The notes under the pieces were generated by a model. It was not told the DNA's origin. It made no database searches and was given only the letters and a program-made list of their open reading frames with translations. A DNA stretch of 64,000 nt from Dethiosulfatibacter aminovorans DSM 17477 (GTDB lineage Bacteria; Bacillota; Clostridia; Tissierellales; Dethiosulfatibacteraceae): contig NZ_FQZL01000006.1 in NCBI RefSeq assembly GCF_900142005.1, positions 124,001 to 188,000 on the forward strand, in the 5' to 3' direction. Position numbers and translations under genes: made by a program. Positions 25,245-35,109 of this stretch are shown piece after piece; within the stretch, counting starts at the first letter, position 1; the number at the start of each line of letters is the position of its first letter.

Positions 25245-26567
25245 ATGAACAAACAATTTTTCATTGAAACATTTGGTTGCCAAATGAATGAATACGACTC
25301 GGAAAAAATATGCGGACTGCTCTATTCCCAAGGATATCTTGAAACAATGGACAACAGGGATGCAGACCTGATTATTTACAATACTTGTCTCATACGGGAA
25401 AACGCAGAAAAAAGACTTTACGGCAAGCTTGGAGCCATAAAAAAGCTTAAAATGGATAATCCATCCAAAATCATTGCAGTTTGCGGATGCATACCGCAAA
25501 ATGATGAAATCAGAGAGTTTATATTGAAGAAATTTCCATTCATAGATCTTATTTTTGGAACAAATACTTACGACAGACTTCCTGAACTCCTATATGATAT
25601 TGAGTTAAAAAATAAAAGAGTGGTTTCAATATTAAAGGACAGTGATGAATTAAAGGAAGATCTGCCCAAAAACAGAAAATTCAGCCACAAGGCTTTTGTA
25701 AATATAATGCATGGATGTGACAATTACTGTTCATACTGTGTAGTGCCCTATACAAGGGGAAGGGAAAAAAGCAGGAATTTCCACGATATAGTAGAAGAAG
25801 TGAAAGACCTGGGACTTAATGGATACAAGGAAATAACCCTTCTTGGGCAAAATGTGAATTCATATCTTTTCGAGTCTGATAAAACATATAACTTTGCCGA
25901 TCTGTTAAGGGAGCTCAACGAAATTGAATCAATCGACAGAATAAGGTTTATTTCATCTCATCCCAAAAGTGTTGACGATGATTTCATCAAGGCAATGAAG
26001 GAATGCAAAAAGGTATGCAATCAAGTTCACCTTCCCATTCAATCCGGCAGTACCAAGGTTTTAAAGGAAATGAACAGAAAATATTCAAGAGAAAACTATC
26101 TTGAAATAATCAGAAAACTGAAAAAAGAAATTCCCGACGTAGCAATTTCCTCGGATTTCATAGTTGGTTTTCCGGGAGAAACTGAAGAGGATTTCCAGGA
26201 AACCCTGGACCTTGTTAAAGAAGTCAGATTTGATTCTGCATTCACCTTCCTATATTCCATACGTCCTGGTACACCTGCAGGAAGAAGGGAAGACCAAATA
26301 GACGAAAAAATCAAACACGAAAGGTTCGACAGGCTTCTGGATGTTTTATATCCAATATTTGAAGAAATCAACATATCCTATATAGGAAAGACTGTAGAGC
26401 TTTTAGTGGATAATGTGAGCAAGAACGATGAGAGCTATTTGACAGGCAGAACTGATACAAACAAGATTGTACATTTCAAGGGAGACAGGAATCTTCTTGG
26501 AAAGCTGGTTAATGTAAAAATAGAAAAAGCAAAAACCTGGTATATGGAAGGTACTAGAATTGAATGA
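25245..26567 (+). CDS. miaB: tRNA-2-methylthio-N6-isopentenyladenosine37 synthase
   Basis: A 440-residue radical SAM methylthiotransferase: N-terminal UPF0004 domain with ETFGCQMNEYDSE and VCGCIPQN, the radical SAM motif CDNYCSYC with VVPYTRGREKSR, and a C-terminal TRAM domain (about 370-437). MiaB adds the methylthio group to i6A37, made by MiaA (also encoded here, at 31308). GAGGTG ribosome site. It overlaps mutS by 8 bases. Confidence 0.95.
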   Translation: MNKQFFIETFGCQMNEYDSEKICGLLYSQGYLETMDNRDADLIIYNTCLIRENAEKRLYGKLGAIKKLKMDNPSKIIAVCGCIPQNDEIREFILKKFPFIDLIFGTNTYDRLPELLYDIELKNKRVVSILKDSDELKEDLPKNRKFSHKAFVNIMHGCDNYCSYCVVPYTRGREKSRNFHDIVEEVKDLGLNGYKEITLLGQNVNSYLFESDKTYNFADLLRELNEIESIDRIRFISSHPKSVDDDFIKAMKECKKVCNQVHLPIQSGSTKVLKEMNRKYSRENYLEIIRKLKKEIPDVAISSDFIVGFPGETEEDFQETLDLVKEVRFDSAFTFLYSIRPGTPAGRREDQIDEKIKHERFDRLLDVLYPIFEEINISYIGKTVELLVDNVSKNDESYLTGRTDTNKIVHFKGDRNLLGKLVNVKIEKAKTWYMEGTRIE

Positions 26568-29235
26568 AAAAAAGAACAAATTAACTCCGATGATGCAGCA
26601 ATATATGGAAATAAAGGAACATCACCAGGACAGCATTTTATTCTTCAGGCTTGGAGATTTTTATGAAATGTTTTTTGATGATGCACTTACAGCCTCAAGG
26701 GTTCTTGAAATAACCCTTACAGGCAAAAACTGCGGTTTGGAAGAAAGGGCTCCAATGTGTGGGGTTCCTTACCATTCATCAAATGGATATATTTCAAAGC
26801 TTGTTGAAAAGGGATACAAGGTTGCAATCTGCGAACAGGTGGAACCGCCTTCCTCGGCTGGCATTGTAAAAAGAGAGGTAGTACGTGTTATAACTCCTGG
26901 AACTGTAATTGACAACAGCATGCTGGATGAGAAGCAAAACAACTATTTGAGTTCAGTTACAGTTTTAAAGAATTCCTGCAGCATTTCATATGTGGATGTA
27001 TCCACCGGCAACATGCTTTCTACAGAATTCAAGGATCCCATCAATGATAAAAACATTATTGATCTTTACAATGAAATCTGTAAAGTCAATCCTTCTGAAA
27101 TTTTGTCCAACAGGAACCTGGAAGAGATCTTTTCTGCACACAAGCTGAACAGTCTGGATACGGTGCTTAAAAATTTGAACATTATAGACCAGGGTACTGA
27201 TACAGACTATTATTTGAATATGATAAAGGATCATTTCAAGGTCATATCCACTGAAGTCTTTGGAATCTATCCCGAAGACAGAGCATCGATATTATCAATA
27301 GGGAATCTACTTGAATACCTCTATTCAACCCAAAAGATATCCCTTGACCATATAAATCAACTTGCATGCTACAAAACTGATGATTATATGATCATTGACA
27401 ACAGCACAAGAAAAAACCTGGAACTAACAGAACCGCTAAGGGGCACAGACAAGAAAAACACCGTTTTCAACGTTATTGACTATACAAAGACGGCAATGGG
27501 TGCAAGGAAGCTTAAAAAATGGCTTTTAGAGCCTCTTCAGGACATAGCCTCTATAAACTGCAGGCATGATGCTGTTGAAGTACTATACAACAACATAATT
27601 GTTTCAAATAATATCAGAGAACATATGAAGCGAATCTATGACATTGAAAGACTTATGAGCAAGATCACCTATGGAAACTGCAATGCAAGGGACTTGAATT
27701 CACTGAACCAGTCAATTGAAGTTCTTCCCGACCTTAAGTGTGACATTTCTACTCTTGATGCCAAACTGTTCAATGAGATATCAAAAAACATGGACACGCT
27801 TCTCGATGTTCATGAAATGATTGCAACCAGCATTATTGAAAATCCGCCTGTAACGATCAAGGAAGGCAATCTAATAAGGGACGGATACAACGAGGAGCTT
27901 GACGAACTCAGGAACATATCTGTTAACGGTAAGGAATGGCTCAACGGACTGATTGACCAGGAAAGGGAAAAGACAGGCATAAAAAATCTCAAAATAGGAT
28001 TCAATAAGGTTTTCGGTTACTATATTGAAGTGACAAAATCATATCTCAATCTTGTTCCGGAAGATTATATAAGAAAACAAACCCTTGCAAATGCCGAGAG
28101 ATACATAACCCCCGATCTTAAGGATATGGAAGCCAAGATTCTTAATGCCGAGTCAAAAATTGTGGAACTTGAGTATGAAATATTCAACGACATCAGGTTG
28201 TTTGTAAAGAATCAGATTGAACGGATCCAGCAGTCGGCTGAAATGATTTCCACTGTCGATGCACTGAACTCACTGTGTACGGCAGCCCTTAAGAACAGTT
28301 ATATCAGACCTGAAATGAGCGTCGACGGAATAGTCAATATAGTAAATGGAAGACATCCTGTCATTGAAAAGGTGTTGAAGGACGAAAGGTTCATTGAAAA
28401 TTCAACCTATCTTGACAAGGACGAGAACAGATTCTCCATAATCACGGGACCGAATATGGCAGGAAAGTCCACCTATATGAGACAGGTTGCCCTAATTACG
28501 ATCCTGGCCCACATAGGGAGCTTCGTACCTGCGGAAAAGGCTCAGATTTCTCTTGTAGACAAGCTTTTCAGCAGGGTAGGGGCATCAGACGATCTGTCAA
28601 GCGGTCAGAGTACTTTCATGGTTGAGATGTCAGAGGTGTCAAACATCATAAACAATGCCACTGAAAACAGTCTAATCATCCTTGATGAAATAGGCCGTGG
28701 AACCAGTACCTATGATGGACTGAGTATTGCGTGGTCCGTCACGGAATATATTACAAACAACATAATGGCCAAGACTCTTTTTGCCACCCACTACCATGAG
28801 CTTTCAGAGCTTGAGGACAAGATCAAGGGCATCAACAACTACAAGATAATGATCAAGGAATCAGGTGAAGATATCATCTTCCTGAGAAAAATCACCAAGG
28901 GGAGCATAGACAAAAGCTATGGTATCCAAGTTGCAAGGCTTGCTGGACTTCCTAAAAACGTAATAAACAGATCCTTCGAGCTCCTTGAAAAGCTTGAGGA
29001 AATAGATTTGAATAAGAAGAATTCATTGAATCTTTCAGATACAAAAATCAAGAATGAAATTCCAGTCTCTACCGATGAAAACAGGGAACAGGTTTCATTC
29101 TGGAATTATGATGCAAAATACAAGGATTTCATATCCGAAAACATACTTAATTTGAACATAAATTCAATGACTCCACTGGATTCCTTGAATCTGATGAATG
29201 AATTGATAAAAAAAGCCAGAGAACTGGGTGACTAA
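26560..29235 (+). CDS. mutS: DNA mismatch repair protein MutS
   Basis: An 891-residue MutS with the mismatch-contacting motif FFRLGDFYEMF at about residue 28, Walker A GPNMAGKST near residue 631, DEIGRGTSTYDG Walker B and ATHYHEL. It starts with TTG at 26560, overlapping miaB by 8 bases; the following KLTPMMQQYMEIK is the conserved MutS N-terminus, which supports this start over the ATG ten codons later. mutL begins directly after the stop. Confidence 0.96.
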   Translation: MNEKKNKLTPMMQQYMEIKEHHQDSILFFRLGDFYEMFFDDALTASRVLEITLTGKNCGLEERAPMCGVPYHSSNGYISKLVEKGYKVAICEQVEPPSSAGIVKREVVRVITPGTVIDNSMLDEKQNNYLSSVTVLKNSCSISYVDVSTGNMLSTEFKDPINDKNIIDLYNEICKVNPSEILSNRNLEEIFSAHKLNSLDTVLKNLNIIDQGTDTDYYLNMIKDHFKVISTEVFGIYPEDRASILSIGNLLEYLYSTQKISLDHINQLACYKTDDYMIIDNSTRKNLELTEPLRGTDKKNTVFNVIDYTKTAMGARKLKKWLLEPLQDIASINCRHDAVEVLYNNIIVSNNIREHMKRIYDIERLMSKITYGNCNARDLNSLNQSIEVLPDLKCDISTLDAKLFNEISKNMDTLLDVHEMIATSIIENPPVTIKEGNLIRDGYNEELDELRNISVNGKEWLNGLIDQEREKTGIKNLKIGFNKVFGYYIEVTKSYLNLVPEDYIRKQTLANAERYITPDLKDMEAKILNAESKIVELEYEIFNDIRLFVKNQIERIQQSAEMISTVDALNSLCTAALKNSYIRPEMSVDGIVNIVNGRHPVIEKVLKDERFIENSTYLDKDENRFSIITGPNMAGKSTYMRQVALITILAHIGSFVPAEKAQISLVDKLFSRVGASDDLSSGQSTFMVEMSEVSNIINNATENSLIILDEIGRGTSTYDGLSIAWSVTEYITNNIMAKTLFATHYHELSELEDKIKGINNYKIMIKESGEDIIFLRKITKGSIDKSYGIQVARLAGLPKNVINRSFELLEKLEEIDLNKKNSLNLSDTKIKNEIPVSTDENREQVSFWNYDAKYKDFISENILNLNINSMTPLDSLNLMNELIKKARELGD

Positions 29236-31299
29236 ATGAGCAAAATTAAACTTTTGGATGAAAAAACAATTGATAAGATAGCTGCCGGCGAAGTAGTTGA
29301 ACGCCCTTTTTCAGTAGTCAAGGAACTTGTGGAAAATTCAATTGACTCCTTGGCGGATGAAATTGTTGTTGAAATCAAGAATGGCGGAAAAAGCTATATC
29401 AGGATTACAGACAACGGCAGTGGAATTTCCAACGATGATATTGGAATATCTGTTCTGCGACATGCTACAAGTAAAATAAGGACTGTCTCCGACCTCTACA
29501 GCCTTGACACCCTGGGTTTCCGAGGGGAAGCCTTGTCAAGCATTTCAGCCGTGTCAAAGTTTGAATTGACATCAAAAACAGAAGGTGAAGAGATGGGGAA
29601 AACCGTCAAGATTTCAGGGGGAACAACGATATCAGAACAGTTTACAGGAGCTCCGAACGGTACTACTGTAATTGTAAGAGATTTGTTCTACAATATTCCT
29701 GCAAGGAAAAAATTTCTGAAGACCGATAAAAGTGAAGGCTCTGCCATTACAGACCTTATCACCAGGCTGTCACTGATAAATACTGACATTTCATTCAAAC
29801 TCATCAGAGACGGCAAAATCATCCATACTACTCCAAAGAATACTACCGAACTAAATGTAATCAGCAGTATACTGGGAAGTGATTTTTCAAGATCATTGAT
29901 GGAAATAGAATATTCCTCGGACATGGTGGATGTCAGGGGATATATTACAAATCTGAATTATTACAGGGCAAATAGAAAAATGCAGTTGATTTATGTCAAT
30001 GACAGGTTTATTATAGATAAGGACATTTCATCGTCCATTGAAAAGGCATACTCAACAATGCTTCCCAAGGGGAAGTTTCCGGGATTCATACTTTATATCA
30101 ATCTGGACCCTTCTGAAATAGATGTGAATATACATCCGCAGAAGTCCAAGATCAAGTTCAACGACATGAAGTTCCTGGAAGACTTGCTGTATTCTCTCAT
30201 ATCAAAAAAACTAAGAAGCAGATTTTTGACTAAATCTGCACAGAAAAAAACAAGCCTCAATCAATCAGGAACAAGCAACATTTCTTCTAACCGTGTTTCT
30301 GAACAGATAAAGGTATTTACGCCGGAGGAGATTTCAGACGGTTTTATACTAAATCCTGCCGATTTTGCTGATAACATGCTTGTTGATACATCTGACAGTC
30401 AAAACTTAAAATCATGTAACAAAAAAACTGTAGAGACAAGTGAAATAAGTACGGTAATATCCGGTGAAAATGAAGAAATCTGCTCGAATGAAAATAGTGT
30501 TGTCAGGCAAGAAGAAATATCTGATGATGTTTCATATATAGAAGGTCATTGTCTGCTTAATGATAATTTGAACTACGGAAACAACCAGGTTGACCTAAGA
30601 ATCCACGAAGACGGCTGCAGAGATGAGTTCAAGGTGCAAATTGAAGAAGACATCGAAAATTCAGACAACATCATCATACTGGAAAACAATGAAGACAATC
30701 CATACAACATGGTATACAAGGAACTTTCATATATAGGTGCTCTATTTGATTCATACCTTATATTTGAAGACAGGATAAACGGAAACATGTTTCTTATGGA
30801 TCAGCATGCAGCCCATGAAAGGATAAACTACGAAAGGTTCATCAACCAGTTCAATTCGTCGGATATAAGGGTTCAGAACCTTCTTGTGCCTGAACTCATA
30901 CATCTCGACATCAAGGAGTACGACAAGGTCCTTGACAACCTTGAAACCTATGCAGAGCTTGGTTTCGAAGTAGAGAACTTCGGTTCAAAAACAATAAGGA
31001 TATCGGCTCTTCCCTTCATATTTACAGGAGGAGACATTAAAAGAATATTTTATGACATCCTTGACAATATGGACCTGAAAAAAACCGAAGGCAATATGGG
31101 CGATTATCTCAACAAACTAATAAAGAAGGCCTGCGTAGCATCCATAAAGGCAGGAGACCGACTTGACAAGACCGAAGTGGACAATCTGCTCAATGAATTG
31201 TCAAAATGCAGGTCACCATTTACATGTCCTCACGGCAGACCTATATGGATAAGATACAGCAGGCATGAAATCGAAAAATCATTCAACAGGATTAATTAG
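29236..31299 (+). CDS. mutL: DNA mismatch repair endonuclease MutL
   Basis: A 687-residue protein: GHKL ATPase domain (residues 1-330; IAAGEVVERPFSVVKELVENSID and DNGSGI), a long variable acidic linker (about 345-480), and the C-terminal dimerisation domain with the endonuclease motif DQHAAHERINYE and CPHGRP. The metal-binding motif indicates it nicks DNA itself, as expected in bacteria without MutH. The gene abuts mutS (stop TAA then ATG). Confidence 0.96.
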   Translation: MSKIKLLDEKTIDKIAAGEVVERPFSVVKELVENSIDSLADEIVVEIKNGGKSYIRITDNGSGISNDDIGISVLRHATSKIRTVSDLYSLDTLGFRGEALSSISAVSKFELTSKTEGEEMGKTVKISGGTTISEQFTGAPNGTTVIVRDLFYNIPARKKFLKTDKSEGSAITDLITRLSLINTDISFKLIRDGKIIHTTPKNTTELNVISSILGSDFSRSLMEIEYSSDMVDVRGYITNLNYYRANRKMQLIYVNDRFIIDKDISSSIEKAYSTMLPKGKFPGFILYINLDPSEIDVNIHPQKSKIKFNDMKFLEDLLYSLISKKLRSRFLTKSAQKKTSLNQSGTSNISSNRVSEQIKVFTPEEISDGFILNPADFADNMLVDTSDSQNLKSCNKKTVETSEISTVISGENEEICSNENSVVRQEEISDDVSYIEGHCLLNDNLNYGNNQVDLRIHEDGCRDEFKVQIEEDIENSDNIIILENNEDNPYNMVYKELSYIGALFDSYLIFEDRINGNMFLMDQHAAHERINYERFINQFNSSDIRVQNLLVPELIHLDIKEYDKVLDNLETYAELGFEVENFGSKTIRISALPFIFTGGDIKRIFYDILDNMDLKKTEGNMGDYLNKLIKKACVASIKAGDRLDKTEVDNLLNELSKCRSPFTCPHGRPIWIRYSRHEIEKSFNRIN

Positions 31300-31307
31300 G
31301 TGCATAT

Positions 31308-32261
31308 ATGAAGAAAAAAATCATACTGATTGTAGGGCCGACAGCTTCAGGCAAAACCTTTGCATCAGTTGAAATCGCAAAATATATCAACAGTGAAATA
31401 ATATCGGCCGATTCAATGCAGATTTACAAGCATATGGACATTGGAACTGCAAAAGTCACTGAAGAAGAAAAACAAGGTATTGTACATCATATGATCGATA
31501 TTGTTGATCCGGATGTCTCATACACTGTATCCGAATTCAAGAATGATGCTGAGAAAATAATTGATAAGCTTCATTCAGAAGATAAGATTCCTGTAATGGC
31601 AGGCGGAACAGGCCTTTATGTTAATTCAATAATATATGATTTGGATTTTTCAAGTACCATTTCCGATCCTGCCATAAGACGGGAACTTGAGGACCTGCTG
31701 GAGGAAAAAGGGAAGGAATATCTGCATGGAATTCTTGAATCCGTAGACCCTGTCTCTGCCGGAAAGATTCACTGCAACAATGTCAAAAGGGTTGTCAGGG
31801 CTCTTGAAGTATACAGGATAACGGGCATACCGTTTTCTGAACAAAATACAGACTTCAGAAAAAATTCCGAACAATATGACTTCATTATCATAGGTCTAAA
31901 CATGGACAGGGAAATTCTTTATAAACGCATAAACGAAAGAGTTGAAGAAATGATTGAAGCCGGTCTTGTTAAAGAAGTTGAATCATTGATGAAAAAAGGA
32001 TATAATAGAGACCTTCAATCAATGCAAGGGATAGGATACAAGGAAGTCACAGCCTTCCTTGATGGTGAAATACCACTTGAAGAATCTGTGAGACTCATTA
32101 AAAGAAACTCGAGAAGGCTTGCCAAACGACAGTTCACATGGTTCAGGCCTGACAAAAGGATAAAATGGATTGAAGTTGATCCTGAAAATAAAATCAAACT
32201 AATAGAAGATATTAAAATCTACCTAAATGAAAGGGGACTACAAAATGAAACAAGTTATTAA
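31308..32261 (+). CDS. miaA: tRNA dimethylallyltransferase
   Basis: A 317-residue enzyme with the P-loop GPTASGKT at residues 9-16, [27 protein letters not shown] and [10 protein letters not shown], all MiaA signatures. It attaches the isopentenyl group to A37 of tRNAs, the substrate for MiaB. The last 17 bases overlap hfq. The order mutS-mutL-miaA-hfq is ancient and widely conserved. Confidence 0.96.
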   Translation: MKKKIILIVGPTASGKTFASVEIAKYINSEIISADSMQIYKHMDIGTAKVTEEEKQGIVHHMIDIVDPDVSYTVSEFKNDAEKIIDKLHSEDKIPVMAGGTGLYVNSIIYDLDFSSTISDPAIRRELEDLLEEKGKEYLHGILESVDPVSAGKIHCNNVKRVVRALEVYRITGIPFSEQNTDFRKNSEQYDFIIIGLNMDREILYKRINERVEEMIEAGLVKEVESLMKKGYNRDLQSMQGIGYKEVTAFLDGEIPLEESVRLIKRNSRRLAKRQFTWFRPDKRIKWIEVDPENKIKLIEDIKIYLNERGLQNETSY

Positions 32262-32469
32262 TTTACAAGATTCTTTTCTAAACCAGGCGAGAAAGGAAAA
32301 AATCAACCTTACAATATTCTTGACCAATGGTGTCAAGCTTAAAGGACTTTGCAAGGGATTTGACAACTATGCAGTAATATTTGAATACAATGGAAAGCAG
32401 CAACTTATCTATAAACATGCTATTTCAACCATAGTACCTGATGTAAACATCAGATTCGACATACAATAG
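32245..32469 (+). CDS. hfq: RNA chaperone Hfq
   Basis: A 74-residue Sm-like protein with [29 protein letters not shown] (Sm1) and the Sm2 motif YKHAISTI. Forms a hexamer that binds small RNAs and mRNAs. The start is set at ATG 32245 after AGGGGA; an in-frame ATG six codons earlier lies deeper in miaA. The C-terminal tail is short, as in Gram-positive Hfq. Confidence 0.95.
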   Translation: MKQVINLQDSFLNQARKEKINLTIFLTNGVKLKGLCKGFDNYAVIFEYNGKQQLIYKHAISTIVPDVNIRFDIQ

Positions 32470-32479
32470 GGTGATTTAG

Positions 32480-33745
32480 TTGATTAAAAATAATTTATGT
32501 AAACTATTTGAGGTTAGTAATGAAATTTCTAACCTCATTTCAATGGCTGAAAACAATTTATATGAAAAATTCAAGGAAATAGACAGAATAAAAGAGTATA
32601 ATCAGTTCAAAGTAATAAAGGCAATGCAGGATTCAAACCTCAACTATACGAATTTTTACTGGAACACGGGGTACGGCTACAACGATCCCGGAAGGGAAAA
32701 GGTTGAAGAAATATACTCAAGAATCTTCAATACGGAAGATTCCCTTGTCAGGCCGAATATCGTTTCAGGAACACATGCCTTGTACCTTACACTTTCGGGA
32801 ATTACAAAGTATGGCGATACGATCGTTTCCATTTCAGGTACTCCTTACGACACAATGCTTACAGTTCTTGGTGAAACAGGAGAGGAAGCAAACAATCTAA
32901 AACAGCATGGGATAAGATACAGGGAAGTCGATTTAATAAATAACGAAGATTTTGATCTGGAAAAAATAGACCGGGTCATAGATGATTCCACCAGAGTCGT
33001 AATGATTCAGAGATCAACGGGATATTCGGAAAGAAAGGCAATAACTGTAGAGAAGATGAAGGAATGCATCTCCCATATTAAATCCAGACATAATGATGTT
33101 GTCATTATGATAGACAACTGTTACGGTGAATTTATGGAAGAATACGAACCCAGCGATGCCGGTGCGGACCTTGTTGTAGGATCCCTCATAAAAAATCCGG
33201 GTGGAGGAATAGCCCTTACGGGAGGATATATCTGTGGTAAGTCATATCTTATAGAAATGATATCCAACAGACTGACATCACCTGGAATAGGGAAAGAGGT
33301 AGGCCTTACCTTCGGACAAACCAGGAATATACTACAGGGACTTTACATGGCTCCATCTGCAGTAGGGGAATCCTTGAAAGGTGCTCTTCTCATAGCCCAC
33401 ATATACAATAAGCTTGGATATGATATTATTCCACAAATTGATGATGAAAGAAGCGACATCATTCAGGCAATCAAATTCAACGACAAGAAAAAACTCATTG
33501 CTTTCTGTCAGGGAGTTCAAGAGGCTTCACCTGTAGATTCCAGAGCACTGCCTGAACCCTGGGCCATGCCAGGATATACGGACGAAGTCATTATGGCATG
33601 TGGAGCATTCGTTCAAGGATCTTCAATAGAACTGAGTGCCGATGCTCCATTAAGGGAACCATACATGGCTTACTTCCAGGGAGGCATTACCTACGCCCAG
33701 TGCAAGCTGGCAGCTGCAATAACCCTCAAAAGAATACTAAAGTAA
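32480..33745 (+). CDS. ynbB: PLP-dependent YnbB-type protein (methionine gamma-lyase-like)
   Basis: A 421-residue fold-type I PLP enzyme with the lysine motif GSLIKNPGGGIALTGGYI (PLP Lys about residue 237) and SGTHALYLTLSG. It belongs to the family labelled aluminium resistance or methionine gamma-lyase-like; the true reaction is not established. In Bacillus the same gene follows hfq. It starts with TTG at 32480 after AGGGTG. A strong bidirectional terminator follows. Confidence 0.88.
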   Translation: MIKNNLCKLFEVSNEISNLISMAENNLYEKFKEIDRIKEYNQFKVIKAMQDSNLNYTNFYWNTGYGYNDPGREKVEEIYSRIFNTEDSLVRPNIVSGTHALYLTLSGITKYGDTIVSISGTPYDTMLTVLGETGEEANNLKQHGIRYREVDLINNEDFDLEKIDRVIDDSTRVVMIQRSTGYSERKAITVEKMKECISHIKSRHNDVVIMIDNCYGEFMEEYEPSDAGADLVVGSLIKNPGGGIALTGGYICGKSYLIEMISNRLTSPGIGKEVGLTFGQTRNILQGLYMAPSAVGESLKGALLIAHIYNKLGYDIIPQIDDERSDIIQAIKFNDKKKLIAFCQGVQEASPVDSRALPEPWAMPGYTDEVIMACGAFVQGSSIELSADAPLREPYMAYFQGGITYAQCKLAAAITLKRILK

Positions 33746-33746
33746 C

Positions 33747-33780
33747 AAAAAATCATGGTATCCAAATACCATGATTTTTT
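33747..33780. terminator. bidirectional terminator between ynbB and lexA
   Basis: A 15-base perfect stem: AAAAAATCATGGTAT (33747-33761) and ATACCATGATTTTTT (33766-33780) with loop CCAA. A and T tracts on both sides let it serve the convergent ynbB (+) and lexA (-). The remaining 96 bases to the lexA stop hold nothing I recognise. Confidence 0.92.
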
Positions 33781-33876
33781 AGTTCTATCCAGTTACCGAA
33801 CGCACATCGAACACTATCTCGTATGCTTGATACATCAAATACTTGACAGCTGCGTAGAGTATATTTCACAAAGTTT

Positions 33877-34494
33877 CTAATACCTTCTAATTACACACTT
33901 CAATATTCCCAGTATATTTACATCCTTGACTATGATTGGTTCCATAGTACTGTTTTCAGGCTGAAGTCTGAAATGATCCTTTTCCTTATAAAACCTCTTA
34001 AGTGTAGTTTCGTCATCAAGGAGGGCCGCTACTATATCGCCGTTTCTTGCAGTGTTTTGTGAACTTATCACTACATAATCTCCATCCAGTATTCCTGCAT
34101 CTATCATACTGTCGCCCTTGACTCTCAGAACAAATGTTTCGTTTTTGCCAACCCAATCCACAGGAATGGGGAAGAGGTCGTCAACATTTTCAACGGCAAG
34201 TATAGGTTCGCCTGCTGCAATTCTTCCAACAAGGGGAACATTTGTAACTTCCTTCTTGGGAATATCCACAAATGCATCTTCCGTATCAATCACTTCAATG
34301 GCTCTGTTCTTGTTGTCTCCCTTTCGGATATAACCCTTTTTAACAAGAGTATTCAGATGAGAATGGACCGTAGATGTTGACTTAAGACCTACTGCCTTGC
34401 ATATTTCCCTCACTGATGGAGGATAACCATTATCTGAAATTTCTTTCTTTATGTAATTTAATATTGTTATCTGTTTGTTTGATAAATCTTTCAT
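33877..34494 (-). CDS. lexA: SOS repressor LexA
   Basis: A 205-residue protein with an N-terminal winged helix (residues 1-65; STSTVHSHLNTLVKKGYIRK) and a C-terminal S24 self-cleavage domain: scissile Ala94-Gly95 in RIAAGEP, catalytic Ser129 in GDSM and Lys166 in TTLKRF. RecA filaments trigger its self-cleavage. Transcribed from a promoter at 34530-34558, whose -35 overlaps a LexA-like box, so it is autoregulated. Divergent from yneA. Confidence 0.96.
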   Translation of the reverse strand: MKDLSNKQITILNYIKKEISDNGYPPSVREICKAVGLKSTSTVHSHLNTLVKKGYIRKGDNKNRAIEVIDTEDAFVDIPKKEVTNVPLVGRIAAGEPILAVENVDDLFPIPVDWVGKNETFVLRVKGDSMIDAGILDGDYVVISSQNTARNGDIVAALLDDETTLKRFYKEKDHFRLQPENSTMEPIIVKDVNILGILKCVIRRY

Positions 34495-34529
34495 TGGAAC
34501 ACCCCTGTTTATTTTTCTTTAGCAATTGT

Positions 34530-34558
34530 ATTATAACATAAATAGAACACCCTTGCAA
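34530..34558 (-). promoter_or_regulatory. lexA promoter
   Basis: On the minus strand TTGCAA (34558-34553), 17 bases, TATAAT (34535-34530). The -35 end overlaps the LexA-like box at 34557-34568. Leader about 30 bases. Confidence 0.75.
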
Positions 34559-34568
34559 ACATTTGTTC
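34557..34568. promoter_or_regulatory. LexA box-like site at lexA -35
   Basis: AAACATTTGTTC, one mismatch to GAAC-N4-GTTC and identical in its right half to the perfect recA box ATTTGTTC. It overlaps the lexA -35. Confidence 0.65.
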
Positions 34569-34577
34569 TGAAAACTA

Positions 34578-34606
34578 TTGACACAGAACTTATGTTCTGT
34601 TATTAT
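34578..34606 (+). promoter_or_regulatory. yneA promoter
   Basis: TTGACA (34578-34583), 17 bases, TATTAT (34601-34606), driving the divergent LysM protein gene. The spacer is filled by a perfect LexA dyad. Confidence 0.8.
34583..34600. promoter_or_regulatory. perfect LexA box in the yneA promoter
   Basis: ACAGAAC-TTAT-GTTCTGT, a dyad with 7-base arms containing GAAC-N4-GTTC. It exactly fills the space between -35 and -10, so LexA binding would block RNA polymerase. Confidence 0.85.
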
Positions 34607-34612
34607 ATAATC

Positions 34613-34624
34613 AAACATAAGTTC
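34613..34624. promoter_or_regulatory. third LexA box-like site in the lexA-yneA region
   Basis: AAACATAAGTTC, one mismatch to GAAC-N4-GTTC, just downstream of the expected yneA transcription start. Confidence 0.5.
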
Positions 34625-34635
34625 GAGGTGAGGAT

Positions 34636-34941
34636 ATGATTATATTAAACAGATACCGTGTTGCAGACAAGAGAAGATTCAAAGCGTTCCTGGTTACATC
34701 TACAGTTTTACTTTTACTACTGACATCAATGATTACCTATACAGTTAAAGCCTATTCATACAGCGAAATCAAATATATCGAACTGCAAATAAATTCAGGA
34801 GATACAATCTGGGATATAGCCAGGGAATATGGACAAAACAGCTCCATAAGAAAAGATGTATATGAAATAATGGAATTCAACAATCTTCAGGACGGATACA
34901 TTTACCCAGGACAAACGATAAAGGTTCCAATAAAAAACTGA
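34636..34941 (+). CDS. yneA: SOS cell division suppressor YneA-like LysM protein
   Basis: A 101-residue protein with one N-terminal membrane helix (about residues 15-38) and a C-terminal LysM domain (YIELQINSGDTIWDIAREYG to YIYPGQTIKVP). Size, domain order and divergent place next to lexA match YneA, which delays cell division during SOS by acting at the septum through the cell wall. The LexA dyad in its promoter supports this. GAGGTGAGG ribosome site. Confidence 0.88.
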   Translation: MIILNRYRVADKRRFKAFLVTSTVLLLLLTSMITYTVKAYSYSEIKYIELQINSGDTIWDIAREYGQNSSIRKDVYEIMEFNNLQDGYIYPGQTIKVPIKN

Positions 34942-34980
34942 CTCGGGAGGCCTCGGCATAAGACTCCCAAGTCAGTTTTT
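34933..34980. terminator. bidirectional terminator after yneA
   Basis: AAAAACTGACT (34933-34943) pairs with AGTCAGTTTTT (34970-34980), and inside it GGGAG (34945-34949) with CTCCC (34964-34968). A and T tracts on both sides. It overlaps the yneA stop codon and also faces the convergent xerC. Confidence 0.85.
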
Positions 34981-35077
34981 AATACTATAATATGACCGTT
35001 ATTTTTTTAATTAGGATTTCCATACTATCCATATGTGTAACCATGCACGCTTTATGAAGACATGACCTCCGGTTTTC

Positions 35078-35091
35078 CGAACAATTGTTCG
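35078..35091. promoter_or_regulatory. orphan perfect LexA-type dyad between convergent genes
   Basis: CGAACAATTGTTCG is a 14-base perfect palindrome that meets the CGAAC-N4-GTTCG form of the Gram-positive LexA box. It lies 19 bases past the xerC stop and downstream of yneA, with no gene starting next to it. The surrounding 34981-35109 holds no open frame or promoter I can support. Confidence 0.55.
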
Positions 35092-35109
35092 CAGCAAGGA
35101 TGTTTGTCA

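Noticed and set aside
34982-35109. A small gene on the minus strand with GGAGG then ATG near 35070
   Set aside because: The frame stops after three codons; other starts give only very short peptides.
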